From positions 61,751,307-61,815,306 of the forward strand of contig OX578276.1 of assembly GCA_951217055.1 (NCBI GenBank): 64,000 nucleotides of DNA. The letters run 5' to 3'. Origin of the DNA: Gerris lacustris. Taxonomy: Eukaryota; Arthropoda; Insecta; Hemiptera; Gerridae. Under the pieces are notes generated by a model, which was not told the origin of the DNA, did not search any database, and saw only the letters and a program-made list of their open reading frames with translations. A program made the translations under genes and the position numbers. This document shows positions 1 to 12,099 of this stretch, piece after piece. Position 1 is the first letter of the stretch. Every line of letters begins with the position of its first letter.

Positions 1-1589
1 TCTAAAATGGCGAATAATTCCTGTCACGGGGGAAAAAAATAAATTTTGAGTGGGTATCAAATTAAACGTATTAAAGAGTAGATCACAAAAATAGATAACA
101 CTTGTGGAAAGTAGTTATTTATGTATGCCTTTTTATCAAAAAACATCAAAATTTTGCGTGCTTTTTCCCCCTTAAAAGTATATTTTTCTGCTGTTACTAA
201 AATATGCAAAATGTAAGTTCTGCTGGGCCATAGAATAAATGATATTAGCAATTTGATCTGACTGACTGGGAATCCAAAATGGCGGATAATTCCTGAATTA
301 TTGAATCCCTTCTTACGTGAGACTTCACTCACAACCAATTTATTTAAAAATTAAATGTAAAAAAAATATATATTTAAGATTCTAAATATATATTTTAAGA
401 TTGTAAACGTGAAAATTATTTAAAGAATAAGTTCTTTATGGATTAGTATGGTATAAATATAAAGAAAACCACAGACAAGATACTAGATGTGGGTAGCCGA
501 CTATTTTGTAAATGAAAGTTTGTCTTTTTGAGTCGTTTATAAAAAAATGTCAGGCACTGTTCGGCATTTTCATGTCTTCGCTCCGCGTAAGCTACCGACA
601 TAAAATGTCGCCAGGTTCGCTTCGCGGTGTTTGTTAGGCGTGTGCCGACGATTAACGTCACGAGCCTTGATTCGTGTGAAATGATTCGTACGACATACTT
701 TCGAACGAAATGTATTCATCGCCACTTATATACTTGTACATAAAACTTTATTATTGTAAAATATTATATGTTTATTTTTATTTTGACAGTGCAACGCGTT
801 TTGGTGACGTTTTTTGGTAACGCTTTTCGAGTTTATGTGCCAAAGTAAAGACATGAAAATGTCAAAAAATGAACATGCTATAAAATAAAAATGATTGCTA
901 TTTAATTCTTATTTCATAAAAAAACTTATTTTTGGTTATTATCATGTTTTTATAAGATTGACTTGGTTATGACTCTCAAAACTTTCCAGAGAATGATCCC
1001 AACAACGTCAGGATTTACATAATCTCTGAGCTGGTCATCTCCGAAAAATATAATCACAATAAAATTGAGTTATTTGGAAAAAAGTTAATAACTATTAGAA
1101 TTAATAAAATACAATATTAAAAGCTAACCCAAGAAGAAACAGTAACATTTTAAATACTAATCCAGTTTACTCAAACATTTTAACAAGCTTGTCTAATTAT
1201 TTAAAAATTGTTGGTTAATTAGTAAGATAATAATAAAAGTTATTAGTTGGAAATAAAAAGTAGCAGTTAGAGGAGAAATGCTAGGGAGGCTCTGTCTAAA
1301 CTAATCGGATGAAATAATTTGTTAATTACAGTATTAAAATGGAGATGAATTTCTCATTATATGTCTTTAGTACTTGATTGATGGCTGACCTTGTCCATCT
1401 AACTCTTAAGTGATAATTGAATTCGCTGTTATTAATTAAACGAATTACTCTATTAGTAATTAATTTTTTACATTATAATTAATTTAAATCCTGTAAATTT
1501 ACGATTAACATATTTCAATTAACATTTATTAAATTAACTATTAACATATTTACACTATAAACATCCATATCACATTATGAAAAAAATCG
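1..1589. other. AT-rich intergenic DNA, nothing recognised
   Basis: No coding region with a recognisable product. A motif close to AAAATGGCGRATAATTCCTG occurs twice in direct orientation (about 2-23 and 275-295), so the first 300 bases probably belong to a dispersed repeat. The remainder is AT-rich with no features I can support. Confidence 0.5.
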
Positions 1590-2190
1590 GTCCGAGACAA
1601 CTCAGACAAACTTTCTCATATACGAGCTCATAATTACTTAACCAAGTGTTTTCCATTTATTAGTTTTTGTATGTACATGTAATTATTACTGAACATTTCA
1701 TCAAAATTTACCATAAAAATAATTTCTCCTTGGCGGAGAATCGAACCCGGGCTCTCCCTGTCCGCGTTTTAAGCTATTTTCTCTGGAACTAGATTTTTCC
1801 CGGGAAAACGGGTTACATCGTTACATTCGTATTTAAATGGACTATAGTTTAGAATTTTTTTTAATCAAAATCGTCGGAACAGTTTTCGAGAGATAATTTT
1901 TTTTCACGTTTTTTCATAGTTTTTGGGGGGTAGCGCCCCCAAATTTAGAGCTAAAATTCATTTCTCGATTTCGCCTCGGGGTATGATTTTTCTGAACATG
2001 TATGCCAAATTTTGTCAAAATCGGCCCAGTAGTTTAGGCTCCAGGCGTCTGCACAGACGACAGACAAACATTTTTTAAAAACCACTTTTTTGGACTCAGG
2101 GGACCTCAAAACGTGTAAATCCATCAAAATCTCAGAATCGAATTTTCGCGCCATCACAATACTTTCTCTTTATATGAGAAAGTAATAAGC
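1590..2190. repeat. Dispersed repeat family H, copy 1 (tRNA-like segment inside)
   Basis: Ends carry short inverted repeats: ACTTTCTCATAT near 1610 and ATATGAGAAAGT near 2172. A segment at about 1730-1790 reads on the minus strand as a tRNA 3' half with the B box GGTTCGATTC and a following CCGCCAAGGAG. The second copy, at 41786-42705, has the same order of blocks but carries a family I insertion. Confidence 0.6.
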
Positions 2191-3529
2191 TTGGTTAAGT
2201 TAGTTGCAGGTATTAAGCCTCTGTGTGATAAGAAAATAAAAATAATAGAGGTCATGCATGCTCACTGTTTTGAGGTTTATTTTTATTATGTATATCTTTT
2301 TTAAGTACTTTTTTATTTATTCAAGCAATAAAAAGCTTTACTATATTAAAAAAGGCTTGTTACATTCATGAACTGAAAAGACAATGTTTTATTTTATCTA
2401 GCAACATAGAACAGAATGAGAGCAATTAATAAAGCTACTTTTGAAAAGTTATAACAGCTAATATTTGCTTCAGACAAGTTTTGACCACTTTAGTTAGACC
2501 GCAGACCTTTAGTTCAGAGGTGATGGTCCACTAAAATGGTAATTATTAGTTTTTTATTTTATTTTCTGTATGCTTAACTGAGGACACATTTTATTTGTTT
2601 ATGTAAATAACAACAATTTTAAAATGAAATCGTTACTTGGTATATATGATTTTAGACCTATAAATTAAGAACCTCTGGCTAAGAGTATTATTAGAAATGC
2701 TGTGAACAACCCCTTTAAAGAAAGCAGAATTATTAAGTTTCTTTACTTTCTAACACTATTATTTATTTATTTTTTTTAATTTGAATACATTTCATTATAG
2801 AAGAATTATCTTTGTTACCCACTCTTCTTTAAAATCCTAGTAAAAATTTAAATGTATACCTACTTAATTAGAACAAAAAATAAAAATTGGTAAAAATAAA
2901 ATAATTTAAATTTTTTATTTTAAGTTAAATTTCAACTAATTATTTAATTTTAAAAATTATATTGGTTACTTAAATGTTAATATATTCAGTAGACTAGATA
3001 GCGCATAACACTTGCGTGTTGCGGGACTCAGCGTACCTTGAACATGTTTGAGAGTGGTATTGTACTGGATGAAGTATCAGAAAGGTGCAAGTGAACTGAT
3101 ACAGTACGAAGTCCGGCCCTGCCTTTTATACTAGGGAACCGCCCTGTCACCTCCCAAAGTACCGCTCTGTTTTTTGTCGCAATCCCTACGGTCAGTCGAC
3201 ACCATTAGCATATCCCAATACGATCATATTGCTTTTTTTTTCTTTTTTTCCACATATTATAGAAAGACCTGCAATATGTAAGTATAACATAGTCGTTAAT
3301 AAACTTTTTTTAAATACATTTATGGGTATCTTGTTGGAAAGGTTTGTTTATAAGATAAGTGGTCGACCTTAGAAATTGTAAGATGTAAAATGACTTACTT
3401 ATTTTATTTAACATATGTATTTATACAAGTAAATATTAAAGAAAATTAGAACAATTTTATGATTTAGTACCGGGGATCGATTTAGTACCGGCCCAAAATT
3501 GTTCGCGGCATGGCGCTCGAAAGGAAGAC
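2191..3529. other. AT-rich intergenic DNA, nothing recognised
   Basis: No gene or RNA identified. A patch of higher GC content at 3000-3200 resembles no family I recognise and has no long open frame. A short run of T (about 3233-3248) is low complexity. Confidence 0.4.
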
Positions 3530-3640
3530 CAAAAACCCTTCTCACTGTACGCAGGGACATATCGATGGCACGGTTTAGGTTCGGTTTTGGCGAGATCCTT
3601 TGTACAGAGATTTGTCCTTTTATATATTAAAGATAAATTT
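3530..3640 (-). repeat. Short repeat family K, copy 1
   Basis: Reverse-strand match to 59145-59230. Shared words include TATAAAAGGACAAATCT, GTACAA, GGATCTC and GCCATCGATAT in the same order. Function unknown; probably the end of a transposable element. Confidence 0.5.
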
Positions 3641-3671
3641 GAATATTTGGTCAATATTTTATTTCTTCTTA

Positions 3672-4261
3672 TAGTCCAGGAGATAGCGTGCAAAAAAGTG
3701 TCTTACTAACATCAAGCTAGAATTTTGTATACAAGTCAATCTTTTAGCGCCTTTTAAGAATATGTGGTCGGCTAAGTTCGTCTGCGGGACATAGCTTGGC
3801 AATAGGCGTTTGAAAAAATCAAACCGGTGGAGAGCGGCCATGTCTCACCAATTATGGTGGACAATGTGATTTTCATGATCCTGAGTACAGAATTAGTTAG
3901 TAGACCAAAAATCAAGTCGATGTTATTTTCACACTTGATAGGTTAGTTATTCAAATATTACTAAACATCAACGTGGTCAACTGTCAAGGGACAAACTAAC
4001 ATCAACTTGATTTTCGGTCTACTGACTAATTCTGTACTCAGGATCATGAAAATCACATTGTCCACCATAATTGGTGAGACATGGCCGCTCTCCACCGGTT
4101 TGTTTTTTTCAAACGCCTATTGCCAAGCTATGTCCCGTAGACGAACTTAGCCGACCACATATTCTTAAAAGGCGCTAAAAGATTGACTTGTATAAAAAAC
4201 TTGTACAAAATTCTAGCTTGATGTTAGTCAGACACTTTTTTGCACTCTATCTCCTGGACTA
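3672..4261. mobile_element. Fold-back transposon, TAGTCCAG family, copy 1 (590 bp)
   Basis: Two near-identical inverted arms, about 3672-3935 and 4000-4261, flank a short spacer. Ends are TAGTCCAGGAGATAG and its complement. The flanking bases TTA at 3669-3671 and 4262-4264 form a 3-bp target duplication. There is no coding capacity, so it is a non-autonomous hairpin element. It shares end sequence and target-duplication length with 40433-41722. Confidence 0.85.
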
Positions 4262-4530
4262 TTATTACACACTCATAAAATTAGTTTATTGTAATTTCAA
4301 TTATACAATAATTATCTTTTAGTATTATGTATTAATATTTTAATAGATTTAATTAAATAATAGTAGAGAATCAAATGAAACTATTTTAGAAAGTAAAAAA
4401 TAAATTGTGTCATTATATTGCATTCAATGGGCAACTAACTGATTTCAGATATAAATAGTACGAAATTGTACGTACAATAATACTTTTAAAAATGAAAGTT
4501 TAAGTTTAATTTTTATTACATCATATAATA

Positions 4531-4970
4531 ATTAATAAACAGGTCAAGTGTGTGCTAGTCAGCACACAGCGTGGGTCCGTAGGCTACACTGTATAGTTTA
4601 AGTAGTACCCTATTGATGGTGTGACGTTTCACAGCCGCTTCAAACTCGCCTATGCTTGCCCTATCAAAGTTATAACCAAAGAAATATATATTTTTGCAAT
4701 CAGCTCGACGTACCCTTTCATATGATACCCCTCACGGTGTCGAAAAAAAAAAAAAAAAAAAATTTAACCCTTAAGTTTCTTTACACTAATTTTTTTGAAT
4801 AATATTTTTACGTCGCTAATTTTTAAAATATGTGGGTAGGTACAAGACACATACATGCCAAATTTCAAAGTGATCGGACGAAAGGTGTAGCCGTGAGAGC
4901 AGGCGACAGGACGGACGGACAGACACACGCAGGAAAATATAAGGGTCCTTGGTTTTGCCTGCGGACCCTA
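4531..4970 (-). repeat. Dispersed repeat family A, copy 1
   Basis: Reverse-oriented copy. It carries the outer palindrome GTGTGCTAGTCAGCACAC, the inverted ends GGGTCCGTAGGC and GCCTGCGGACCC, a GACGGACGGACAGACACACG block and a poly-A stretch at about 4744-4761. Other copies are at 14441-15165, 27892-28268 and 63746-64000. Open frames here are by-products of the repeat. Confidence 0.8.
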
Positions 4971-6263
4971 ATAACAATCAGTGTCTCTGAAGGGCTTAAT
5001 ACCTCCCTGATGACAAGTTCTAGCTCAAAAATCTTATCTATCTCAAAAAGAAAAAAAATTCTGTGTTTAATTCCTAAATATATATGCGGAATTTCCATTT
5101 ATTTAAAGACTACAATCTACAATCCTGACATGGCCTTTTAATCCTTGGGTAATATTTACTAATTGTAAAATGTTTTTCCTTTCGCATTAAATTACCGTTT
5201 GTATTATTATCATATCCTAAAAAATCACCTAGTTTTTATGCTCATTTCTTTAAATGTTCTTACATTCCTCGGCATTGCAATGGTTCTGAGGACTATGATG
5301 TAATTGTTTATGGTTCGTAGGCCATAAAGGACAAACGAGCTCTCTACTCCCGCCTATGAGTCCTTCTGTATATCCAGTGGCACCACTTTATAATTCACAA
5401 ATATTGGTAGTCTAAAGCCCTTGGTTTTAATATTTTAACTTAAAAAATGTAGCCTCATTCGCAACTTCCCTGCTTTATATTTTATTAAAGTGTCTGATCA
5501 TTATTGCCGTTTTTGAAACTTCCCATCCAAAGCATTATTCGGTTTTATTCATCCTCTCGATATAATCATGAGTGTGAAAAATGTCTCATCTCTTTGGGGT
5601 TTGAACCAGATATATGTCAGTGTTTTGATCTAGGTTTATGGAAGTAGGTTGATAAAGAAATTTGTAAAGCAGTTATATGTTTTACAATACATTTACCTTT
5701 TGATTACATCTGATGAAGATTAATTCTGAAATATAATTATAAACAAGGCTGTTATTAAATAAAATAATAATATATATCTTCCTTTATCCACTCAATTTAA
5801 ATATGGCGTAAGGTTTTATTTTTTGTTATTTGAAGCGATGAATATCAAAAGCATATAGCCGTATCCCTTCTATGACGATAAACTTTGCCGATGAATTCGA
5901 TGAGCGTTTTGTTTACACAGATACACTGTTCTGTGTAAACATGCATCTGGTGAGTCGGGGGACTAAACAACAGCACTAGTATTATTCTTTTTAGAAATAT
6001 ATGACGGCAGAAGATCTTTTTGCCGCTTCTCTAGTTTTTTTTGCAAGCTTAATCAGCCATTAGAGCACCATTTAGATTTGTTTGTCTGAAAATTTAGAAT
6101 AAGAAAATAGTGAAGTGATTTATTTTTTTTTTAACTACTAAATACTAGACAGTTTAGATCTCGTTAGTCGTGCAGTGGTTTTAGAAACTTTCTGTGTGAC
6201 AAGTTACGACTTTAGAACAAAAATGGCTAAAATAGAGCTGATACTAGTGTAGAAAATACACTA
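4971..6263. other. Intergenic DNA, nothing firmly recognised
   Basis: No coding region supported. Around 5716-5750 the words CTGATGA and GAAAT occur with a spacing that recalls a Penelope 3' end, but the pairing is too weak to call. Confidence 0.35.
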
Positions 6264-6840
6264 TAGGGTGGAGCGCGGCAGACGTATGAATTTGAAAATG
6301 TAATAAAACACAGAATGTTGCAAAATAATTTTTTTTTTACATTTTTTCCTGATTTAATAACATGGGAAATTTAAATTTACCTAGATTTAAACAAAGTATC
6401 GGAGAAGTGGTTCCTCTCACACTCCAAACACTAATTAAGCCTTTTTTCGAAGTTTTTTGTGCACTCTTTCGAGCATTTCCACAGGAATTTTGGCAATTTT
6501 GGCTCGAATGTTGTTCTTGAGGGCTTCCAGGGTTCTGGGACGATCGCTGTACACCAAGGATTTAAGGTATCCCCACAGAAGAAAATCACAAGGTGCCAAA
6601 TCAGTCGATCTTGCTGGGCAGTTTAAATCGCCTCTTAAAGAGATGAGACGCCCGGGAAATCTGTCTTGCTAAAAGTTTACGCAAACCCTTGCTGTGTGGG
6701 CTTTGGCCCCGTCCTGCTGAAACGTGGAACATAAACTTCCCGTCCCCCTATTTCAAACGACCCTACTCTCTACCGTCTAGGACCAATAGGAAGGGAGCAA
6801 TCCCCTCTTCAAATGCATACGTCTGCCGCGCTCCACCCTG
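6264..6840 (-). mobile_element. Decayed mariner-like element (577 bp, TA target)
   Basis: Inverted ends of about 24 bp (AGGGTGGAGCGCGGCAGACG and complement) are flanked by TA on both sides (6262-6263 and 6841-6842). The interior encodes the C-terminal part of a transposase on the minus strand. It is too short to be autonomous. Confidence 0.8.
6450..6622 (-). pseudogene. Mariner-type transposase C-terminal remnant
   Basis: Minus-strand frame of about 55 codons ending in TAA near 6450. It reads STDLAPCDFLLWGYLKSLVY, then DRPRTLEALKNNIRAKIAKI and PVEMLERVHKK. The motif DLAPCDFLLWGYLK is the typical end of the DDE catalytic core in mariner-like transposases (third acidic residue region), and the RPRTLEALK stretch is the familiar following helix. 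The frame upstream is broken, and the N-terminal half and DNA-binding domain are missing, so it is not functional. Confidence 0.75.
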
Positions 6841-7144
6841 TACTAATTATCTAATTAATTTATCTAATTTAATCAAACATGTTTATAAGACAATAAGACA
6901 GACGCTCGGAACATCTCCACTATCATTATCATGATCGCCTTCTTTTAAAATAGATTGCTACTCGTCAGGTTGGCTAACGCTGACAACACGTCTTTGTTCG
7001 GCATTGCTGATCGCCATAGTAGAGAGCTTTTCAAGACTAATTTTCGAACCAAATTATGTACTCATTGTGTGTTCTATTAGATGATAATGAATATGTGGAA
7101 TAAATTTGGTGGATTTTCTTTTGAAATCATTTGAACTGAATATA

Positions 7145-7949
7145 CAGGCTGTCATAGAATACCTATTCCTAATAGTTAAAAAATAAACATTTTTCATTAA
7201 TAAACTAGTGCCGGAAATCATCAGTATCGAGATAAAATGAAATAAATCCGCTATCAGCCCAGTGCTCTATCTTCCCGGCGGTATACAAAACGTCCCCTTC
7301 CCGGGACTAAAAGTTAAATCAAAGGAACCTTTGAAAAACAACAACTATTTTCGTAGTTTCATTTTACGTATCATAAATTATTCTTAATTAGATAAATTTG
7401 TGTTTGATTGAAAATGCATCATTTTACGAATATTGAATTAGCAGACATGCATATTATGGTAATGCTAGCGGTGCAAGGCGAATTTCTACGGAGCAACATC
7501 CTCTCATTCCCTGTCAAAAATAATTTTCAAGACAGCGTCTTCGAGACACTGGTGAACATCAAGTAAATAATTACAAGTAAAGAAAATAGATTCGGAGTCA
7601 GTTGTATACTATCAAAAATGTTAAATTTGAGGACGAAGTTTTGCAAAAATTTGAAAATAACACGCAAACAAGCACTCGTGCCATTGCCCATACATGCGAT
7701 GCGAACCACACATCTGAATGGAAGTTATTAAAGGAATACCAGAAGCATCCGTTTCACGTTCAGAAAATGCAATCGTCAATTCAGCTGATTATCCCAATAG
7801 AGTACAATTTGCCAAATGGTATTTGAATAGATTTCTAGTTTTTATTGACGCCGAAAAATTTCCGTACACTAGTTTATTAATAAAAAATGTTAATTTAAAT
7901 ACCCCCTTTCATTTCTCAAAATTAGGAATAGTTATTCTGTAACACCCTG
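7145..7949 (+). mobile_element. Decayed mariner-like element (805 bp, TA target)
   Basis: Imperfect 29-bp inverted ends (25 of 29 match; CAGGSTGTYAYAGAATAMCT followed by ATTCCTAAT) are bordered by TA at 7143-7144 and 7950-7951. It contains N-terminal transposase remnants in two frames. Its ends differ from 6264-6840, so it is a separate family of the same superfamily. Confidence 0.8.
7413..7900 (+). pseudogene. Transposase N-terminal HTH remnant, frameshifted
   Basis: Three pieces can be read. Positions 7416-7566 give FTNIELADMHIMVMLAVQGE and stop after VFETLVNIK. A second frame from about 7615 gives FEDEVLQKFENNTQTSTRAI then LLKEYQKHPFHVQKMQ. A third from about 7773 gives DYPNRVQFAKWYLNRFL. 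This order (YTNxExADMH helix-turn-helix, then VxxxxLxxxExNPxxSTRxIA, then DYPxRxxFxxWxL) is that of insect mariner-type transposases with a DUF4817-like N-terminus. Stops and frameshifts make it dead. Confidence 0.7.
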
Positions 7950-8475
7950 TAGAAGTATTCATCAGGAAAATAATCACTTTACACATTTCTGAAAAAATAA
8001 TTTTATTATAAATTTAATAACACTTAACAACCATTGGGCGTTTAGATTTTTTAAATTATGATTACCTATACAGTGATTGAAAATAATTAATTTATTGAAT
8101 TTTAAAGGAGAATTGAAAAAATGAATTTACTTTTTTAAAAATGTTCTTTCCTAGGTTAACAATATGAGGTACAATTTACAATTTTGTACTTTTTAAAGTC
8201 ATTTCTTAAAAATATTATGTTTCAAACAATGCGTACAAAACTTTAATTCCATTATTATTAATTAATAACTGCTTATTTAAGGATTTTTTTAATAAAGTGA
8301 TTCGGAAAACAATTTTTAACAATCATTGGTTACTTATCATATTGTTGTTAAACAATGTTCAGGAACCACGTAAAATAACTTGTAACTTACTGTAACATTT
8401 TAATAACACTGACAAAAAATGTACAAAAGTTTTTTTTTTAAATAGAAAAGAAATAATAAATTATATAATCAGTCG
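7950..8475. other. 3' flank of CPR1
   Basis: AT-rich and non-coding. It must hold the CPR1 3' UTR; the clearest AATAAA on the minus strand is near 8002, which would make a UTR of about 470 bases. No other feature seen. Confidence 0.35.
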
Positions 8476-10221
8476 TTATTGTTTATCTTTGTTTTCGTGT
8501 GTAACAGATTGGTAGGATTTTGAGTCGTGTTTGTCGTGAACTACAGTAAAGTCGTGTTTAAGACCGGACTCCTGTTTAGTGTCAGCGACAGTTACTTCAT
8601 GTATTTCTGATGGTTCGTACTGGTGGTCGTCAGATTCTGATTCGTCGTCATCATGATGGATAACCTCGGCTGTATAGTGGTGGATGATCTCGGGATCGTA
8701 GTGGATGACTACATCCGAGTCTGTGTCAATACTGTGCTCAGGCAGAGAAGGTTCAGGAACATGGGATACGTGGACTTCGTATTTCTCAGGATGTTCTGCG
8801 TGTCCTATCTTCTCTACATGAGCAGTAAAACCTTTGACCTTGTCAGCAGTGTAGTGGACTATCCTAGTGGTTCCATCGGCTTCTTTAAGTTTGTAGTAAC
8901 CCTTGACTGTGTGACCGTCACTCGTTTCCTTTGCTTCTTTTACGTCTTTAGTCTTTGAGTCATGGACGCTGTATTCGAATTTGTATGGTTTCGGCTCCTG
9001 AAATAATTTTTTTTATTGTTATTATATATTTCCTTTCATCCTTGCTCAAGTTTTGGCTACTGAAAACATTAACATTGATCTATTTATATTTATTTATTGT
9101 CAGAAAAGACGGGTTTAGGCTCAACTAAATATTTTAAATAACTAAAGCACTGCGTATACACAGCAAAAGATGTGGTTAAGTACGTTTATATTACAGTGCT
9201 GAATATGGCTCGTTTAAATAGGGATACAAATTAAGGCTAGCGAGAATCAGTTAAAGATAAAAATCAAAATTACAAATTTACCCAAGTTTCAGAAAAATTG
9301 ATTTTCTCCTTCAAGCCTCAAACAAAAATACTTACTTACTCCATAGCACTTCCAGCCCATGCAGGTTCCTGGCCTCCGTCCTATCAGCCCAACCTGCCCG
9401 ATCCTCAACCTGCGTTCTCCAGCGCCTAATACGCAGGTGAACAAGAATAGTGTTTTTTTAAAGGAAACACATATTTTCGAAACGTCAGTACTTCCATAAT
9501 TTTAAATTTAATTCTATTCACAATTTATAATTTATTTATTTTTGACTGATCCTCACTACCCTCAATTTGTATTTAATTAACAGTAGATAAACCACATAGA
9601 TATAATATAAATGTTAGGTATCTGATATTTCCTTATGTATGGCCATGCTAATTACTCATGTCTAAAGGCATGATCAATAGAGTCAACAATATCTTAGACA
9701 CCTTTAAAGATTGATTAGGGCTTCGTTGTTATTAAAATCCAAAGCAATTGTATCAATGGTGTGAATGTTTTTACATTCACCAGAAATGATAAAAGACCAT
9801 TATAATTATGAAGTTTTTTATTAAAAAGTATAATTTCTATATTTTTAGATCCGTTCTATAGTTTTAACCTATTCATAGTCATATTTTTAGATCCGTTCTA
9901 TAGTTTTAACCTATTCATAGTTATATTTCTAGATGAAAGTTATCTATTAGCTGATTTGCTTATTTTTTACTTTTCTATTCTTTAAGAAAATAAAAAAATT
10001 GATGTTAAAGTCTCATTAATTGGTTAGTTTACCGATTGTGGCGTTATAAATGTCCAATTTAAATCTTCCTATTAATTAATGTAAGTTTTGTTTCAAATTT
10101 AGCTAGAAACCTAAATAATTAATGTTTAAGAACATTAAAAGTAAGCAAATTAAATACTAAGGCAGCTATCTTGTATTGAAGATATAACATATCTTAATAT
10201 ATTATAAAAAGGTATATATGA

Positions 10222-10318
<97 letters not shown>

Positions 10319-12033
10319 GGAGTTTTATTTACTGATGTAAGTTCTATTAAATGTTGGTTGGCTAATTATTAATTATAGTAATTTATAATTTAATAAATTT
10401 GATAGAGATTTGTAGTATAGAATTTTACTAAGTAATGCATTTTTTAAAATAAATTAAAAGCAACTGTTATTGCGATTGATTAACAGCTGTTTAGGCACTA
10501 AAGTGTGGTGAAATATATATTAATTAAAACCATGATAGACTTATTTGGATATAAATGTATACGGAATTTAGGTAACGATCTCGGCCAAATAATTAAAAGA
10601 TCTAATTAATAAGAATAAAGTTTGATGTGACAAATCAAAGGTAAGCAAGGTATAGTGTGGCGAGGCAAGCATTAAATGAGATTAACCCAATAATAAGCAA
10701 GTAGAGAGGAATTGAAAACAACAAAATATATTAACAAATCTAATCAAGTAATAAAATGCCTAAATGATAAATTATTATATTCATTGGAAAGTACTTATCA
10801 GAGATAGGTAACATTTTTGTTGTATCTACTGCTTCTAAATATTTGAATCTATAATAAAATTAAAAACTATTATTAATTAAAATAATAGACCTGTATTGCG
10901 AGTATAAAGTGCTATTTTGGATTGACTACACACTTTTTCTTATTCAGTACATTCGAGGGAACATATCAGTCAAAACCAATTCAGGTATTACTTTATACCA
11001 TACTGACAAACTAGTAATTATAATAAAGACAAAATATTTTTTATGTATAACGAAATATATTTTTCATATATTATATGTAAAATCTGATATTAATAGGTTA
11101 AAAATTAGGCCCATGGCAATGGGTTTAATTTTATATTTAAAAATAAAAGTGACATTAAGCAAATTAATTAAGATATCTATTTAGATAAGTTATTATATCT
11201 ATTTGAAGACTAAAAAATCAAAACAAACATTTATTTCATTGGAATAAATATGGTGTACTTAGCTTAGCTACAACAAATAATTTGGAGGTACGTCGTCGGG
11301 ATACTACTTACTTATATAAATGATATACAATTATTATTAAATTAATATATATTCGAAGGGAAAAGTTCAATATTTCTATTAACATATTAATTTTTTATTT
11401 GGTTTTTAATTTTAATATATTTTATAATGGACATTTTCTTATTATTTATCTTTTTTTAACTCTTTATAAAACTTGTATTTATAAAAATAAGTTTAATTAT
11501 TTTGTGTTCTGTCTTCAGAAATCTGTAGAAGAAAAACTTTCATCTGTTAAATAATAGATTTTTATTTTTTAAGAAAGTACAATCATAATCTAAGCTACAA
11601 AGACTTCCTCGAGACATAAGATAATTAAAGTATAAACAAGTGCTCATGACAGGTTAATTACAAATTAATGGTCTGTTTTGAAGTGAAGATTAAAATTTAA
11701 AGAATTATATCAAAATTTGAATGAAAGTTATCGTACAAATAGTTTGATTGATTAAAGAGGAAAGTGCTAACTTACTTCGTGTTTTTCATGATGGTCATCT
11801 TCTGATGGAAGAGGAAACGCTGTACTCAAAGAAATGGCGGCCACCAACACAATAACCTACACAAACAAAATACTTTTATTAATTCACTCGTAACAAATAC
11901 TTGAAGTGAAGAAGATTATAATTAAAGTTAAATGTATCCCCGATATTTAAGTATTCATAAAATTTAACTAATTATAATAGTTCACATATTAATCTATACT
12001 TTTCTTTTGCCTCCGTACCTGAAAGGTTTTCAT
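8476..12033 (-). CDS. CPR1: RR-2 cuticular protein, three exons, 205 aa
   Basis: Structural cuticle protein, secreted, predicted to bind chitin through an extended Rebers-Riddiford domain. Exons on the minus strand are 12033-12019 (MKTFQ), 11856-11776 (27 codons) and 8997-8476 (173 codons plus TAA at 8478-8476). Donors are GTACGG and GTAAGT, acceptors TGTAG and TTCAG; both introns are phase 0 (162 and 2778 bp). The start gives a hydrophobic signal peptide with likely cleavage after residue 18 (LSTA/FP). The domain starts at the third exon (residue 33, EPKPYKFEYSVHD) and matches the RR-2 pattern G-x7-D-G-x6-Y-x-A-D-x3-G-F-x-A. The tail is acidic and His-rich (HHDDDESESDDH) and lacks the HQYVSLHH ending of CPR3 to CPR6. 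It also lacks the extra Gly of the other five genes (DGHTVKG, not DGxGGVKG), so it is the most divergent member. Family assignment is secure; tissue and stage are unknown. Confidence 0.93.
9345..9428 (-). pseudogene. Possible LINE-derived coding scrap in CPR1 intron 2
   Basis: A GC-rich island in AT-rich intron. On the minus strand it reads RRWRTQVEDRAGWADRTEAR, then NLHGLEVLWS. Tracts of the type RRWxxxVExRxG are common near the C-terminus of insect LINE or similar elements, but the match is too short to name a family. Confidence 0.25.
9839..9925. repeat. Tandem duplication, 42-bp unit, two copies
   Basis: The unit containing ATCCGTTCTATAGTTTTAAC is repeated almost perfectly with a 42-bp period inside intron 2 of CPR1. 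The near identity indicates a recent event. Confidence 0.85.
10227..10316. repeat. (TA)n microsatellite
   Basis: About 45 uninterrupted TA units inside intron 2 of CPR1. Likely polymorphic and error-prone in assembly. Confidence 0.97.
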
Positions 12034-12090
12034 ATTCGCTTAGTATTTTTCTGTTCGAACTGGATATGGCCAATGATTGTGGTAGTCTTA

Positions 12091-12098
12091 TATTTATA
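12091..12098 (-). promoter_or_regulatory. TATA box of CPR1
   Basis: TATAAATA on the minus strand, about 58 bp upstream of the CPR1 start codon. A plausible initiator (CCAGTTCG) lies near 12061, about 37 bp from the box. This gives a 5' UTR of roughly 28 bases, in line with the short leaders inferred for the other cluster genes. Confidence 0.7.
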
Positions 12099-12099
12099 G

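Noticed and set aside
4830..5141. Open frame of 103 codons
   Set aside because: Lies in family A repeat text and is repeated in part at 14.4 kb; no protein similarity.
5710..5760. Third Penelope hammerhead
   Set aside because: CTGATGA and GAAAT are present, but stem I does not pair and stem III is unclear.
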